Positions 23,962 to 36,370 are shown, counted from the stretch's first letter. The stretch is 64,000 bases of DNA from Gordius sp. MW1 (GCA_964036665.1 OZ038531.1:4030001-4094000); one strand, 5' to 3'. Program-made: numbers and translations. The notes: a model not told the origin generated them from the letters alone.

Positions 23962-24595
23962 TTACTTTTTAGTTTTTTTATAACTTTCCAAATTATTTAA
24001 ATAGTTTGCTTTCTTATGAAGTTTGTGGCAATTATGATCAAAGGGTAATCTGTGAGTTATACAAAATTTCTTGTAACAGTCATTACAAGAGAAAGGAATA
24101 AGTTCAATCTGCTTGCATTTGATGAATGAACATTTGTTTGAACCCTAAATTTGATTTAACAATAATGAAACTATGTTAAATACATTCAATTGTCGCAATT
24201 TTTTATCAGACACTATTGCAACATCTGAAAGGCAATTGTTTTCAATGTGACGGTTTATAATATAGTCAAAAGAAGAAGAACCCATAGGTACCAAAATAGG
24301 TTGATCACATATTGGGCAACTTGGAACTTTGTTATCCTCATTTAATATAATATATAGTCATTTTGCAATTACTTTGATATAGGCTTCAGGGCATTGATGA
24401 TTTGTATATGTATAATGCTCTTTGCTAAATAATTTATATTACAAAAAACTACAAATTTTACCAATATATTTGATTACAAGCATCACATTTAAATGGTAAA
24501 AAGTCTATTAAAATTATATCACTGCAGTAAAATATCAAACCTAATTGATTACAGGACGAATAATTACAATTCTCGCCAAGAGTGTGAAATTCCAT
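23962..24595 (-). CDS. ZFAND2: AN1-type zinc finger protein, ZFAND2-like, 5 exons, 161 aa
   Basis: ZFAND2/AIRAP-type proteins act with the proteasome and p97 in protein quality control. Exons on the minus strand: 24541-24595, 24462-24504, 24373-24424, 24184-24336 and 23962-24144. Introns are 36, 37, 36 and 39 nt. The protein starts MEFHTLGENC. AN1 finger 1 has all ligands: C-x4-C, then QLDFLPFKCDAC, C-x2-H, H-x-C. Next comes a CPICDQPI segment and a YIINRHIENNC stretch like the family's 'VVGDHIDRDC' region. AN1 finger 2 is also complete (C-x4-C...FSCNDCYKKFC-x2-H...FDHNC). It ends in a Lys-rich tail without the ubiquitin-interacting motifs of ZFAND2B. Intron 1 is a multiple of three and stopless, so unspliced reading adds 12 false residues. 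Total coding length is 486 nt, in frame at every junction. Confidence 0.9.
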
Positions 24596-25512
24596 TGTTG
24601 ATATATTTTCGAGAAAAAAATTAACTAATCATATGAAATTACGCCTATCGGTGTTCGACCAAAGTTTAACTGACCAAATATCTATGAATGTCTATGAATA
24701 TTTAACGAAAATGCTCCTTGAGAGGGGTTTACAGAGACGAAAACGTTAAGGTTAGTGTTTTAGGTCGGGGTTTTAGGTTAGGGTTTGGGTTAGGATTAGA
24801 TGCACACATTTTAATCGACAAATGCATTTTCGTAGACATTTATTTGTTATTTGCTCTTTGGTCAATTGCAACCGAATCGAAATTACGTACCATGCTACTA
24901 ATCCAAAATGATGTATTTTTTAAATGTTAAGAGTAGGCCTTTATTTAATTGGCCAGCTGCTAATTAAAAGACTATGTTGAATACTTAAACGCTGTCAATT
25001 AAGTAATTTTCTTTACATTTTGAAACTACAGAACTTATCAAGGTCGCAGGTTAATTGAATTTTACTCTATATTTAGTAGCGTATATATTGCTGTTTGCAT
25101 ATTATTCCTATGTGTAGCTCTAACAAATAACTATTACATATAACTGAACAAGAATTTTAATTTATTGGTATATACAGTCTCAAACTATGACGTAAAATTA
25201 TCTAGTGCTTGATATTAATTTATGATGGCATCAATTAGCATAGAGAAAAAGTGTTTCTGCTTAATTTTTTGAGTGGATAAGGCGAAAAATTATAAAGCAC
25301 ATTAGCATGTCGTTTTAAATGCCCTTAGACATCATTTGAGTTATAATAATATAAAAAAAAATTATGCATTTTTAATTAAATACAAATAACTATCATTTAA
25401 ATTTCTTATTTTTAAGGAAGTAAGAGCAACGATTCCTAATGTATATTTTAAGTTTAATTGATATTGCCATGCAAACCATAAATCTATTTAAATTTTAATA
25501 TATACATTTATC
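24596..25512. other. Upstream of ZFAND2-like gene; no gene recognised
   Basis: Contains a run at about 24747-24800 of TTAGGTTAGGGTTTGGGTTAGG type, resembling telomeric repeats but too short and degenerate. Otherwise AT-rich unique-looking sequence. The first 200 bp is the probable promoter region of the minus-strand gene. Confidence 0.5.
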
Positions 25513-26519
25513 TTGCAAAGTCACTTTTTGCAATCCGGACCCGACCCGAAAGCTTTTAAAATTTTTCAACCCAAACCCGACCCGAATGCGTTTTAAATTT
25601 TTTAACCCGCCTCTACTCAAAAGCGTTTTAAACCGAACCCGACCCGAAAGTAAAAAAAGTTATTACTGTAAAACTGATTTTTTAAATGGCAACAAAGTAT
25701 TATCTCCCAAACGTTATATGTCTATCATTCTCAGGTCACATGCTAAAAAAGATAGGGATATATGTAAAGTCAAATTAGTCTCTAATTCAAACTGCCTATA
25801 GATGGCCCTAATTAGAGTATATGTACATACTTTTAAGTTAATTACGGCACTCCTACATGTGGTTATTATCTCCTTCAAAATATGAATAAACCCTCAATTT
25901 ATTAATTAATTTCACATATAAGATGCAGATATTCTCATTGAAATGAGTCTGTCTGTATTATTAAGCAATTTTGATTTTAAGGCTAATAATGGTTGTGGAA
26001 TTGTGCGGAAATGAAAGGAGAAATGTTGATCATGTTTTCAAAAACACTAATTTTTTAAATCATGTTTGTAAAATAATGTTTTTTATACATTTTATTTAAT
26101 CATTCGTTTAATAAATAATCATGATAATTTTATTTACAAGTTAAAACACTAATATTTAAAAAAGAAAAATGGAAGTTAAGAATATCATAAGTTTTGTGAA
26201 ATCAATTATATGTTTATTATAATTTATAGCATCCATCAAGATATTTTACCTTTCTGAGTTCGAAATTGCGCAATTTCAAAATTCAGATATAACTTAAAAG
26301 AAATTAATTTAAATGAATGTATGAGTTAAATTAACATTTCAATATTAATTATAAAATATTATATAGAATGGCATTAACCTTTAACCCGACCTGTACCGAG
26401 TTTAAAATTTTTCAACCGGAATCCAACCCAACCCGAAAGTTTTTTTAAATTGTCAACCAAACCCCCAACCGATGGCATTTTAAAATTTTTAATTGCGGGT
26501 CACCCATGCAGGGCTCTAT
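25513..26519. mobile_element. hAT-type family A element, reverse orientation
   Basis: Reads as the complement of the 2655-4082 element. The left end is TTGCAAAGTCACTTTT and the right end GGGTCACCCATGCAGGGCTCTA. It shares CCCGACCCGAAAG arms, ACGTTATATGTCT, TAATTACGGCACTCCTACAT and the AAACGAATGATTAAA block. It lacks the nested MITE, supporting later insertion of that MITE in the other copy. Left terminus eroded. Confidence 0.8.
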
Positions 26520-26889
26520 TATAAGCCCAAAATTATTGACTTTTTCTAGGCAATTAAATAATCCATAACACCTTGAGATATTTATTATTCACTAGATCAG
26601 TAAGCATTGTTTACAATTTAGTTTTACTACATCCCAGCAACGTAACAGTTTAAATGAACACAGTCCTGCCGATATTAAAATAACTTTTGCCAAACAAATC
26701 AATAAAATGTCGTATTGTAAACAATTTTATATAATGTGTTATTTAATTACCTGTTCCACATAAAATAAGCTTTAAAATGTTTAAAAAAATTAACTTAATA
26801 AATTTTTTGTAAACTTATAACTGTTAAAGTTTTGTAGCATGGCAAATTTTTTACATCAGCTCTTAATATTTCGATCGATGTAGGTTGTT

Positions 26890-27010
26890 TTATCGGATAT
26901 AGGTAGAGCTATGGAAATATCTTTTCATCCGAGCTCGGCCCTATATATCAAATCAGAGTTCGACCCGAAATCGTATTTTAATTTGACCCGACCCTAGCTG
27001 TAGTCCTGCC
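26890..27010. repeat. hAT family A-like fragment
   Basis: GAGCTCGGCCCTATATATC...GAGTTCGACCCGAAATC...TTTGACCCGACCC resembles family A arm sequence but is short and degenerate. Confidence 0.4.
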
Positions 27011-27149
27011 CTTCTATTTAAATGGCAGCTTTTAGGCAAATTTTACATTTGAAAATTATTTTAAAATGCTGCTAATATTATAAAATCGTAGTTTAATACA
27101 CAGCTCTACAAATTTGACTTTGTGATCACATCCCGCAATCCGACCAATA

Positions 27150-27430
27150 ATTCTGATAGAGAATTTTGAGCTGAAAAATAATCTGTTTTTAGTTTTTTTT
27201 CTACAATTACTAGTTTTTACATATACGAGGTTGAAGGTGCCAAAAATGCCCTTTTTACGCCTTTTTGAGGCTATATTGCCACTGTATTTTTAATATTTAG
27301 TGAAAAATAGTAATATATTCATGTAGATTAAAGTTTCATCTATAGGTCCATTAATTTTTTTTTGTTATACCTCTATATTTAAATTTATTGGAGTTTTTGT
27401 GAACCCCTTCCCCTTGTCAAAATTCGTCCC
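27150..27430. repeat. Dispersed repeat, second copy of 17865-18160
   Basis: Aligned by eye over about 280 bp with 17865-18160. AT-rich, non-coding. Confidence 0.6.
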
Positions 27431-27435
27431 ACTAA

Positions 27436-27591
27436 GTCTGGAAAAAGGAGTACATAAGAGTACATTCTACACACGTGCATGGGGGCGGGAGTGGAGGAGA
27501 AAGAGAGGAGAGTAGGTGAAGGGAGAGAGATATGTGTTAGTAAACATCGCGTACTTAGTATGCACTCTAATGTACCCCGTTTACCAGACAT
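27436..27591. mobile_element. Small TIR element, about 155 bp
   Basis: Begins GTCTGGAAAAAGGAGTACAT and ends ATGTACCCCGTTTACCAGAC; the ends are imperfect inverted repeats. The centre is purine-rich (GGAGGAGAAAGAGAGGAGAG). A minus-strand open frame covering it is a by-product. Confidence 0.6.
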
Positions 27592-28415
27592 CGTGGGACG
27601 AAAACTAATTTTTTAATATAGGGGGGGGGGGGTGGCTTTTATAAGGCGAAATTATGTTCCCTTCATGAACATTCTATTTTTTATATATATATATATACGG
27701 ATTAATTAAAATGATTTAACATATCATTTGCTAGATTTGCATCGGCCAGGGCTTAGACCATGCCAAATTTTATTGATATACGATCCCGGCCTATATCTCC
27801 CTCGAGGCTGATTAAATCCGGCCTCGGGCCGCTCGTGCAAGACTATATATATATGCTTATTCCTAATAATGAACACTTTACTTTATATATTATAATTCAT
27901 TATATTGCCCCCTAAAACAAAAAGAAAAGGAACGACAAACACATGTACTATTCTAGTTATAAAGTGTTGCAAAAAAATGTCTGACAAATAAGCTAAAAAT
28001 TAGACTTCACCAGTTTTACTAATTTGTTATCGCTCTTTGAAGTAATCTAAAAAATTTAAAAGAAAATTAACTCCGCTATTACACAGGCTTAATTTGTAAC
28101 AAAAATTGGTTGTCATATCTTTATACATCGTTCATTAGGTATTTAAAATGAATAAAACATATTACTTATTAACTTAATGTCTTTTATCTGTGCCAGTAAG
28201 CATATTTGTTTTTAAAAATAACGATAATTATATAGACAATCTTACTTGTAGAAATTTATTGAAGTGGTCAAAAATTACACCCCATGTTTATAAAAGTCTT
28301 ATGTTTTATTTATAATACATTTTGTTCAACAATAATATATAACTATAGATGATGGATTATTCTTATATGATCTATCCGCTATAAAAATAAAGCCTTTAAT
28401 GAGATTCTCAAATAA
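27592..28415. other. 3' flank of serpin; no feature recognised
   Basis: AT-rich with a G run (about 27620) and a TATATATATA microsatellite (about 27680). A segment at 27790-27835 has CGGCCTCGGGCCGCTCG, possibly a hAT-like repeat scrap. Confidence 0.4.
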
Positions 28416-29863
28416 TTAAGATTTTATATCTGGAATATCAACAGGATCTTTATAGATTCCCCATATTGGAATTGTTCCTGAATTTTCTTGATATATCATA
28501 TATAAGAAAGGTTTATCAGCTATAAACGCCTTAGCTAAAGATTTAGTTTTGACAATCTTGGATAAACTTGAACGATGTACTGTCTCTTCACTACCTTCTT
28601 CTCCAAGTTTGAAAACTATCTTCTGCAAAACATTCGGCATTTCAACCGACTTATTTGATACTATGTGAGTAAACCTTTGGCTAAAATGTGATTAATTATA
28701 ATTAGCACTTTAAAAATTATAATGTAAGAATGTAAAAGTTAAATTATTAATTATAACTTGTTTTACTCTTTAAGGCATGCGAATTTTGGTCCGAGCAGTA
28801 ATTCATTTTTAGTCATAGTCTGTTTGATGTGGATTCTGGGCATTGTTACATTTAGTGTAGACATTGTTCCCGAGCTTGTTAAAGTGACTATGAAGTCATT
28901 TAGTTTGCTTGATATTAATGCCTCAACAGTTTTCAATGAAATGTCGGCGTTCGGTAATATGATTGCCATTTTAAAATCGTTCAATTTAAAATTTTTAATT
29001 ATGATGCGCGATTGAAACTCTTTAGCATCTATATCTTTAACTTCGAATATTCCGCTCATCATCGTTATGTGTTTTTTGTATCTGCTGTTCATCTTAAAAC
29101 TACGATAACTCGTATGTCTGTGTTAGGCAAAAATAAAAATAATTAAAAAAAAGTCTAATTTTTTGCAAAAATTAAAATATTTTGTATGACCTTACCTTCG
29201 GTCAAAGACATCTGCCCAAAGAGCATTCCAATACAATATGTTTGTGTGAAGCAATTGTGTTGTGGGATTGAGATTTTGGGGGTAGATAGTTGTGGTAAGA
29301 AGTTTTTTGGTGTCACTCTTAATCTGAGTATCGATCTTTTTCCGCGTTTCGGGTAACTTTGTAAAATTCATTTTAACGCACTGATATTTTAAAAGGTTTG
29401 ATATATCGCTGTAAGTCGAGCTAATCTCAAGGGAAGGATGGTGGAAGAAATAATTAAGATTATAAAGTATCATGCCGTTGTATGGTTCATTTAGGTTTTG
29501 AAAGGTGTCCAAATAATCTTTCAAAGTCTCCAACACCATCGTCAATCTTTTCAAACTTATCGCCTTTTTTAGTTCGGTGGATTCATCGTGGTCGGGATTA
29601 ATGAGATTGACTAAGTCTGGATAGCAAGTGTGCTCAGTTTGGAGATCCATTAACATTGAGGTTAGTAGGACTTGTAACTGTACAGGTGATACTAACCTGT
29701 TCCTAGGCATGCCCCGGTCAGAATTAGCTAATCTTGCATCCATATCGAGAGCTAACCTTAATTGATAACTCATTAAGGTATTAAGGTCATGCGAAGGTCT
29801 AATTACTAAATTAAACCCTGGCGCATAGAACGAGAATAGAATTATAAATACAAAAATCGGCAT
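28416..29863 (-). CDS. Secreted serpin, 3 exons, 427 aa, probably non-inhibitory
   Basis: Exons on the minus strand are 29196-29863, 28767-29117 and 28416-28680, with introns of 78 and 86 nt. All junctions are GT/AG and the 1284-nt model is in frame. A hydrophobic N-terminus (MPIFVFIILFSFYAPG) is a likely signal peptide. Serpin landmarks in order are RLVSPVQLQVLL near residue 55, NGMILYNLNYFF, KKIDTQIK, the strand region LHTNILYWNALW, FKMAIILPNADIS, VTMPRIHI, and the C-terminal FIADKPFLYMIYQENSGTIP (residues 392-411). The reactive-loop hinge is EEGSEETVH (367-375): the GSE at P15-P13 is usual, but P12-P9 are E-T-V-H instead of small residues. Inhibitory serpins need alanine-like residues there for loop insertion, so I infer a substrate-like or non-inhibitory role. 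The scissile bond is probably near I382-K384. Confidence 0.9.
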
Positions 29864-30447
29864 ACAAAAATGAAATTATGATAAAAACTGAAAATAACTT
29901 TCAATTTATTTACCCATTGCTTCCAAGCAAACATTGCCGTAATCAAATAATTTATCCAGATTCCGGTAATATAAGGTAATCAAGCCAAACATAATATATG
30001 ACGCGATACAAATATGTCTATTTACTTAAGTCCGATAGACCGTTAATGATTGAAAGAGACAACGTCAATTCTTGTTTACCTTACTGCACACGTCATTTAA
30101 CTAGTTCAAGTGTATACATATGAAGGGCGTAATTTAGGGAAAGTGGTGCATGCGTTATCGAATTGAACAAATATTGGAATCGGATTAGGGTTAAGATCGA
30201 GTTTTTCGCACGACCCTGCCAAGTATATTTTAAATTTTTTTAATAAATTGTTCAAAAATAGCAGTCAAAGTAAATTAATGAATTAATGCTGTTAGATTTA
30301 ACGAGATTCTCGTTCTAATATTTACTTTTTGGCGATTTGAAAGCAACGGGTATGGGTTAAAATTTTTAGTCCGGTCGGGTTAATTTCAAGAAAATCGATT
30401 TAAAAGGCCTTATGTTTGTATCCTATCAATGTTCGTCGCTGCACCGA
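29864..30447. other. Serpin upstream region
   Basis: Probable promoter and 5' UTR of the minus-strand serpin. A stretch at about 30180-30400 (CGAGTTTTTCGCACGACCCTGCC ... CCGGTCGGGTTAATTTC) resembles an eroded family A hAT element. No other feature. Confidence 0.45.
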
Positions 30448-32096
30448 CTAAGGTCGTGTCTTAATATCAGATTTTGCTGCTCAGCAAAAATCATCATACG
30501 GGTTTTAACATAGCCGTGTCTTAATATCCGATTTACAGCAGATTTCAATTTTAGACGCATAACATAACAGCGATTTTATAAGATGCAAAATTTTTCGTAA
30601 GCTTAAATGTTGTATAAATTTTAAGTTTTTCAAAAGCGTTGAAAATAATAAAATTAATGGTATGACCAAGAAAATCATTTAAATAAGTTTTAGATGAAAA
30701 AATAATGGGATAATTTAGCCAAAGATTGTAATATGCCTGGTATTTAAACATTAAGTTATATATAGTTGTTTATGCAAGTCAAGTGACGTGATGTTTATGG
30801 AAGGTTTTTGATGCTCCCACCACAAGCACCGTAGATGATCTTGGTAAAGAAAACAGACCCTGTAAAAAAAGAACTCTATTTGCTGATCAATTTAATAGAT
30901 TAATTGATATAGAAAAGGCAAAGTTTAAAAGAAGATTTAGATTTTTAATCTCTTAAATAATGGCAATGGCAAAACACAAATGCAAGGAATTTATTATGTA
31001 AATTGTGTTTACATTGTAATGCTATAAAACTATTGTTATATATAATTAGCTAATAATGTTATTAAAGTTTTCAAAATTCAGGTCTTATTTAATATTATGC
31101 ATAATATTTAAAATTAATAGTAGACAACATAAATTTTATTTAAATCATAAAAAAAATCATATCCAAGGCAATACATTGTGATAATTGAATTGAAAAAGTT
31201 TGAATATAAATTTCTAATTTCCTGGCTTGGAGTTTTCAATAAATCAGGAAAGTGATCTTGCCTTATGTAAAGGGGTGCAACCTATTTGATCCTTATCAAT
31301 AAGTATATTGTGTAGGATGCCCCTAATACAATTTTCTCTGATTTTTCAGGTCGAGCCCTAATGGGTCTATTAAATATATCAAATTTGGCAGTGAGTATGC
31401 CAAATGAGCATTCAACAATTTCTAGCCTTAAATAATTTTTTATTGAATCATTTATCTTATCATCCAATGTTCTGGAAGAATAGGGTTTTAGCAAAAAGTT
31501 AGATAATTAAAGTGCTTCATCTGCAAGGAATACATAGTAGGCTTTAATCTGGTTACCAGGAAAGTAACTAGCTGAAGGTAAAAATGTATCATCTCTTTGA
31601 ACTCTTTTGTATAATGAGGTTTGCTTTCAAACACCTCCATTTTGATGTCCCAATGCATCAATATCAACATAAATGAATTTATAATTCCATCTTTTGAAAA
31701 ACTCTTCAGATATCTAAATGGAAATACCATAATATAAATTATTATACTCTAATCCAATCTAACATTTTTAATTGTATAAATGTCCTTACCTTAAGGTTAA
31801 CATAAGTCTTTCTGCTGGAGGTATAGAAATAACTTTGGATTTATGATGCTCTATATCTTTAACAATTTTACTTATAAGTAATAGAATGTTGAAGGATACA
31901 TTCAAATGTATTCAAAAATGTTATGCTCATTACTACCAATTTTTTTCTTTCTACTACTTGTTTTTAATAAAAGGATGAGTAAAATTAAGAATAATATTTG
32001 AGTTCAAAGCATGAACTTGAATACGATATATGGACAAAAAAAATCGCGCGTTTCGAATCTGAATCCGATATTAAAACAAGCCCTTAGGGAAGAGTA
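30448..32096 (-). mobile_element. PIF/Harbinger transposon remnant
   Basis: The termini are similar inverted repeats: left CTAAGGTCGTGTCTTAATATC, right (complement) CTAAGGGCTTGTTTTAATATC. The minus strand at 31264-31760 reads, across frameshifts, the end of a Harbinger nuclease: YVDIDALGHQNGGVFE, ASYFPGNQIKAYYVFLADEA, LKPYSSRTLDDKI, ECSFGILTAKFDIFNRPI and PEKSEKIVLG. On the plus strand a 48-codon open segment at 30810-30956 (KENRPCKKRTLF, ending RRFRFLIS) may be the tail of the accessory Myb/MADF protein that such elements encode divergently. Stops and frameshifts make it inactive. Confidence 0.8.
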
Positions 32097-32258
32097 GCCA
32101 TATTCGAGAATTCAACTTTAATATCTAAACTTCTTAAAATTAGTTAGGCATCTTTGACTTTTATAATATCAATTTTGTTACGATAACGAGATTAGAATTT
32201 ATTGCAACCGAAATATTTAAAACATACGTTAACAAACACGCGATAGGAAAGCGTTTTG

Positions 32259-33410
32259 CTCAACTGGTCTATCGCTCACGGAATCTACAACTAATCAAAA
32301 TGTAGTTCAAATTTGCAAAGCATGCTTATAACTAATTAATTTTATATTTATTCATGTTATAAACGCTTTAAAAGGTTGCAAAAACATATATTAAGCATAT
32401 AATATATGAAGATTAACTTTTTTATTGCTGCATATATATTTTCTTTCATATTAAGCATATATTATATGAAGTTCAAATTTTTTATTGCTGCCTAAATATT
32501 TTTTTTCATAGGTTAGATTAAATGTATAATAAGTTAAAATGCATTTACAATATTTTATATTGTTATATTGTAAGAAAGACTACTTTAATAAAATGGAATT
32601 ATGATTTAGAGTTTAAGGATTAGTTAATGAATAAGGGTTACGTTATTAGGATTAAATTTATTGATATTTTCTTACCTTATAATTTATTTATGTCTCATGA
32701 ATTTATCCTTTATTTCAATTAGAATTATGCCTAAAACCGCGCGAATTAGCGAAGCGTAATTATATTATATCTGATCGGAAAAGAGAAAAATGTGTATCAA
32801 GCGCGGATTGACATCATATGATTAATATGAACAAAAGAATCCAATAAAGAAAAGAAACGCGTTTGTATTACTACGCGTCTATAAATAAATCCGAGCTACG
32901 CGTATACAATAAGACGCGTATATTTTAATAAATAAGAGAGAGATGATGAGGGGGGGTTTGTGTGTGTGTGTGAGTTCACAGAATCAATGCCCCGTACTAG
33001 GCGTAATTAATCGTTGAGATCCATCGTGTAGTACACAACTACAACATATATATAATAGATATATCGGGAAGTAAATACCAAAGAATAAAGTAATATATAC
33101 TTTATTATAATTAAAGTCAAACGTTTGCGAGAAAAGTAAGTTAGTAAGTGGTGAAGAAGTGTTTTAAACGCCTTTATATAATCGCGAATTGAATAATTCC
33201 ATTACAATTAGTGGTGAACCGCGAGGTATATGTGATTGGTCAATTAACGTCGCGAAATAGTAAGGTAATGTAAATTGAGTCAATTAAGTTTCAAGACACA
33301 AGTAATATGCCGCGAGCAAAGTAGTAATTGACGCAACAGATATACTTATATAATAATGCTTAAATTATAATTTTTGTGCATTATATTAATTGTGCATTAG
33401 ACCAGTTGAG
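32259..33410. mobile_element. CTCAACTGGTC-type MITE, split by a putative solo LTR
   Basis: Terminal inverted repeat CTCAACTGGTCTA / TAGACCAGTTGAG. The interior has two AAGCATATA..ATATGAAG..TTTTTTATTGCTGC units. It matches, in reverse orientation, the intact 386-bp copy at 38641-39026, which lacks the 770-bp block at 32569-33338. Confidence 0.8.
32569..33338. mobile_element. Putative solo LTR, 770 bp
   Basis: The insertion is defined by comparison with the uninterrupted MITE at 38641-39026. It starts TGTAAGAAAG and ends CGCAACA, flanked by TATAT and GATAT (an imperfect 5-bp duplication). It has distinctive CGCG-containing motifs (CCGCGCGAATTAGCG, ACGCGTCTATAAATAAATC) and a GT microsatellite. 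It has no coding capacity. An LTR left by recombination explains the TG...CA ends, but the retroelement type is unknown. Confidence 0.55.
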
Positions 33411-33942
33411 TATAAATCGAAGAAAAAACAAAAATATATGATCACGTGGTGTTTCCTTTCTTACTCCACAAGCAGCATAGGACTTTAACGTACATTCCAC
33501 ATCGTTAGTTATCCTCTACATATTTCACACGGGTGATTATTACTCTAGAAATTTGTATGGTTTTGCAATTTACCAAAAGGCTAGTTACTATTGTTTGACA
33601 TCGGTAGTATACACTATACATATCACAAATAGGTATTTCACTTTCACTCCGGACAGGTAAAAGCTAATAAGTAATGAGGTTGATTCCTTTGACCTTTTGT
33701 AATTTATTTAAGCTAATGGCATGTTTGGCCAATATAATTGCAGATGATAGTGTTATTTAATTTGCTAAACATTGGTATACGAGAAAAATTAATCCCGATT
33801 AAAGCTGTCAAATTTTTCCAACAATAAAACTGATTCAAGTTCATCGTTCCGTACCTCAACAGTTTTAAGTTCTAACAATTTAAAAAAAACGAAATTAAAT
33901 TACAGTTTCTTAAAAAACGTTACTTTTCAAATATTATATAGG

Positions 33943-34260
33943 GGAGCCCTGGGCTATATGTTTACCGAGGTCACACACGTCCTAATTAATTTTGTCATTT
34001 ATATTTATATTCAGTTAAATTATAATCATAAATGTACTATTTGGACACAAAAAATTGGGTTAATTCTTAGTAAAAATTATGCGGAAAGTTAAGGCTAACG
34101 CAACTTTTTTTTTGTATTTTGTAAATCACTTCTTGAATGGACTTTTTCATAAAATTTATATGTAAATGTATAGTTTTTAAGAATTTAATCATCTTTGAAC
34201 ACAACATATAGTGCTATGATGACTTTGGGGCTATGGCGTTTAGGACCATCATTTCCTTTT
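33943..34260 (+). repeat. GGGGAGACC-type element fragment
   Basis: AGGGGAGCCCTGGGCTATAT start, then TTGGGTTAATTCTTAGTAAAAATTATG, matching 45619-45980. Right end not found. Confidence 0.55.
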
Positions 34261-36370
34261 CACCCATTTACTGTTGAAAGACTAACTTTGTATCCTGTAA
34301 ACAAACAAATTTTAGTCAGTACAATTAAAATGTATAGCAAAAATGATCATTCAAAAAATTTAGTTACATAATGTTAAAATCTTTGGTACGAATTCACTAA
34401 AAACAAATAAATACTAATTTATATATCCTTTATCTCCAAACATTAATAAACTAAAAAGCCTTTCTGAATTAATGTCATTAGAAAAAATTTATTATAGTCA
34501 TAGATTTCTAATAGTATCTAGATCAAAAATTCCTAACTCCAAAAGAAGCTTTGCTATGACTTTTCTTGCGACTGGAGTATCTACAAATATCTATTCTTTT
34601 TATTACCTAAAAGATTAAATTGCTATCTCCCTGTCTTTTACTAACTTCTAATTCTTAGTTAAACTAATACTACCTCACTCAAGAAGGGATGCGTTGGGAA
34701 TTATCTAGTATATTTTAGGGATAAGGATGTGCTTTTATCAATAGGCCTGAAGTGATGTTAAGACTCACGCCCTTAATTATATAGGAAGGATCAATAAACA
34801 CACCTTAAATTATGTACTTTATCATTTATAATAAACTATATCTAACCTTGAAAAAAATTTTTAACCAAAAAAATTAACCCTAACATTATCTCTAGAATAC
34901 TAAGAGGAGCTAGACTTTCCATCCAACAATTTACTAAATTTTTTCGTATTATTAAAAACTCTTGTAACATAACTAATTGGGACAAACTTTCAATATTCGT
35001 TAAGTGACCTAAGGAACATAATTTATTTAATCTTATTAAGGAATCCCTTATGTGTTTTAATTGTGATATTCCCATTACATGCGCATGTCAAACAAAACTC
35101 TTTCCACTCAAATCCTCAATAAACCTGCAAAGCATATCTAAAAATCTATAACTTCAACCCAAAAAGCGCCCTTAAAGCTTTTTATGATCCAGACTCGTAT
35201 AGAAAGCTAAATCAAAAAGAATCACCTGTATTCTCAGCCAGTAAATATCCTGCATATTGATCATCGCTAGTGGACAACCGTAAATCCTTAACTCATTTAC
35301 TCTGGAATCCGCAACCGGATTTGGCCGATTAGCCCCGGTATACCTACAAGATTTGCTAACTTAAATAATTTAAACACCTAACCTCTTTTTAATTTCTTTA
35401 CTTTTTTATGTAAATTGTGAATGGAAAATTTACTCATGACCTATTTTATTCTATGCGAAACTTATCGCCATCAAAAAGTGGATAATACATTTAGACTCAT
35501 TGCCATTGGAAATCTTTTTCGCCGAATTTTATCTTAAAAACTGTGCAAACACATGAAAGCCTCCTTATCCGCCAATATTCCTACCGCCTGCTTCTTAAAA
35601 TTAGATTTTTTCAATGCCTTTTAACACCGTTCGTAGCTAAACCATTATAAATTCATTTTATATGAAGTCCCACAATTTGAAATTTCATTAAGCTATGGCT
35701 TTACAAACAAGCTTAGATTAAGCAAATACGTCATAGACTCGTCCGAAGGTATCCAACAAGGAGATCCATTAGGTCCTCCTTTATTTTGTCTAGCCATTCA
35801 CAATATAGCCAAGGCAATATTATCTCAGTGTAGCCTCGATTTGAATGTTGGTATCTCGACGACGCTACCTATGTGGCCGCTTGAAGGAAATTAGTCAAGG
35901 TATCAAAATCATCCATAATTTTGAACCCAATCTCAATTGCAAATCAAACTGGAAAAAATGTGAGATTTTTCAGGGCTCCCAACACACTTTTTTAATCATA
36001 GAGAGAGAAAATTTACTCCTTTTGGAATGAACCATTGGCGGTGAAAAATGTCTTTAAAAATTTCTTCATTAAAATCTGGAAATTTATAAATGCAAAACGG
36101 AACTTTTAAAATGCTTGTCCGCACATCACTCTTTTTATCTAATAAAAACTATCTTACCATTTTAAAAATTAATCATTGTTTTCGCACCCGTGCGTTTTGT
36201 ACATCCAGATTATTAAAGTCGTACAAAGGCTATTTTATAATTTATAATAGAAAATTCTACATTTAAAATTTAACACTAACAATTGGATCCACGTTTTTTT
36301 ACCAGCAAAATCAGGAGGATTAGGAATCTGTGCCCCTGGCAGCATATCGCTAGTTGGTTTAAAGAATCAT

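Noticed and set aside
24747-24800. Telomeric repeat tract (TTAGGG-like)
   Set aside because: Only a few degenerate units; similar GGGTTAGGG scraps occur inside a MITE near 18433 and near 36645, so it is interspersed low-complexity sequence.
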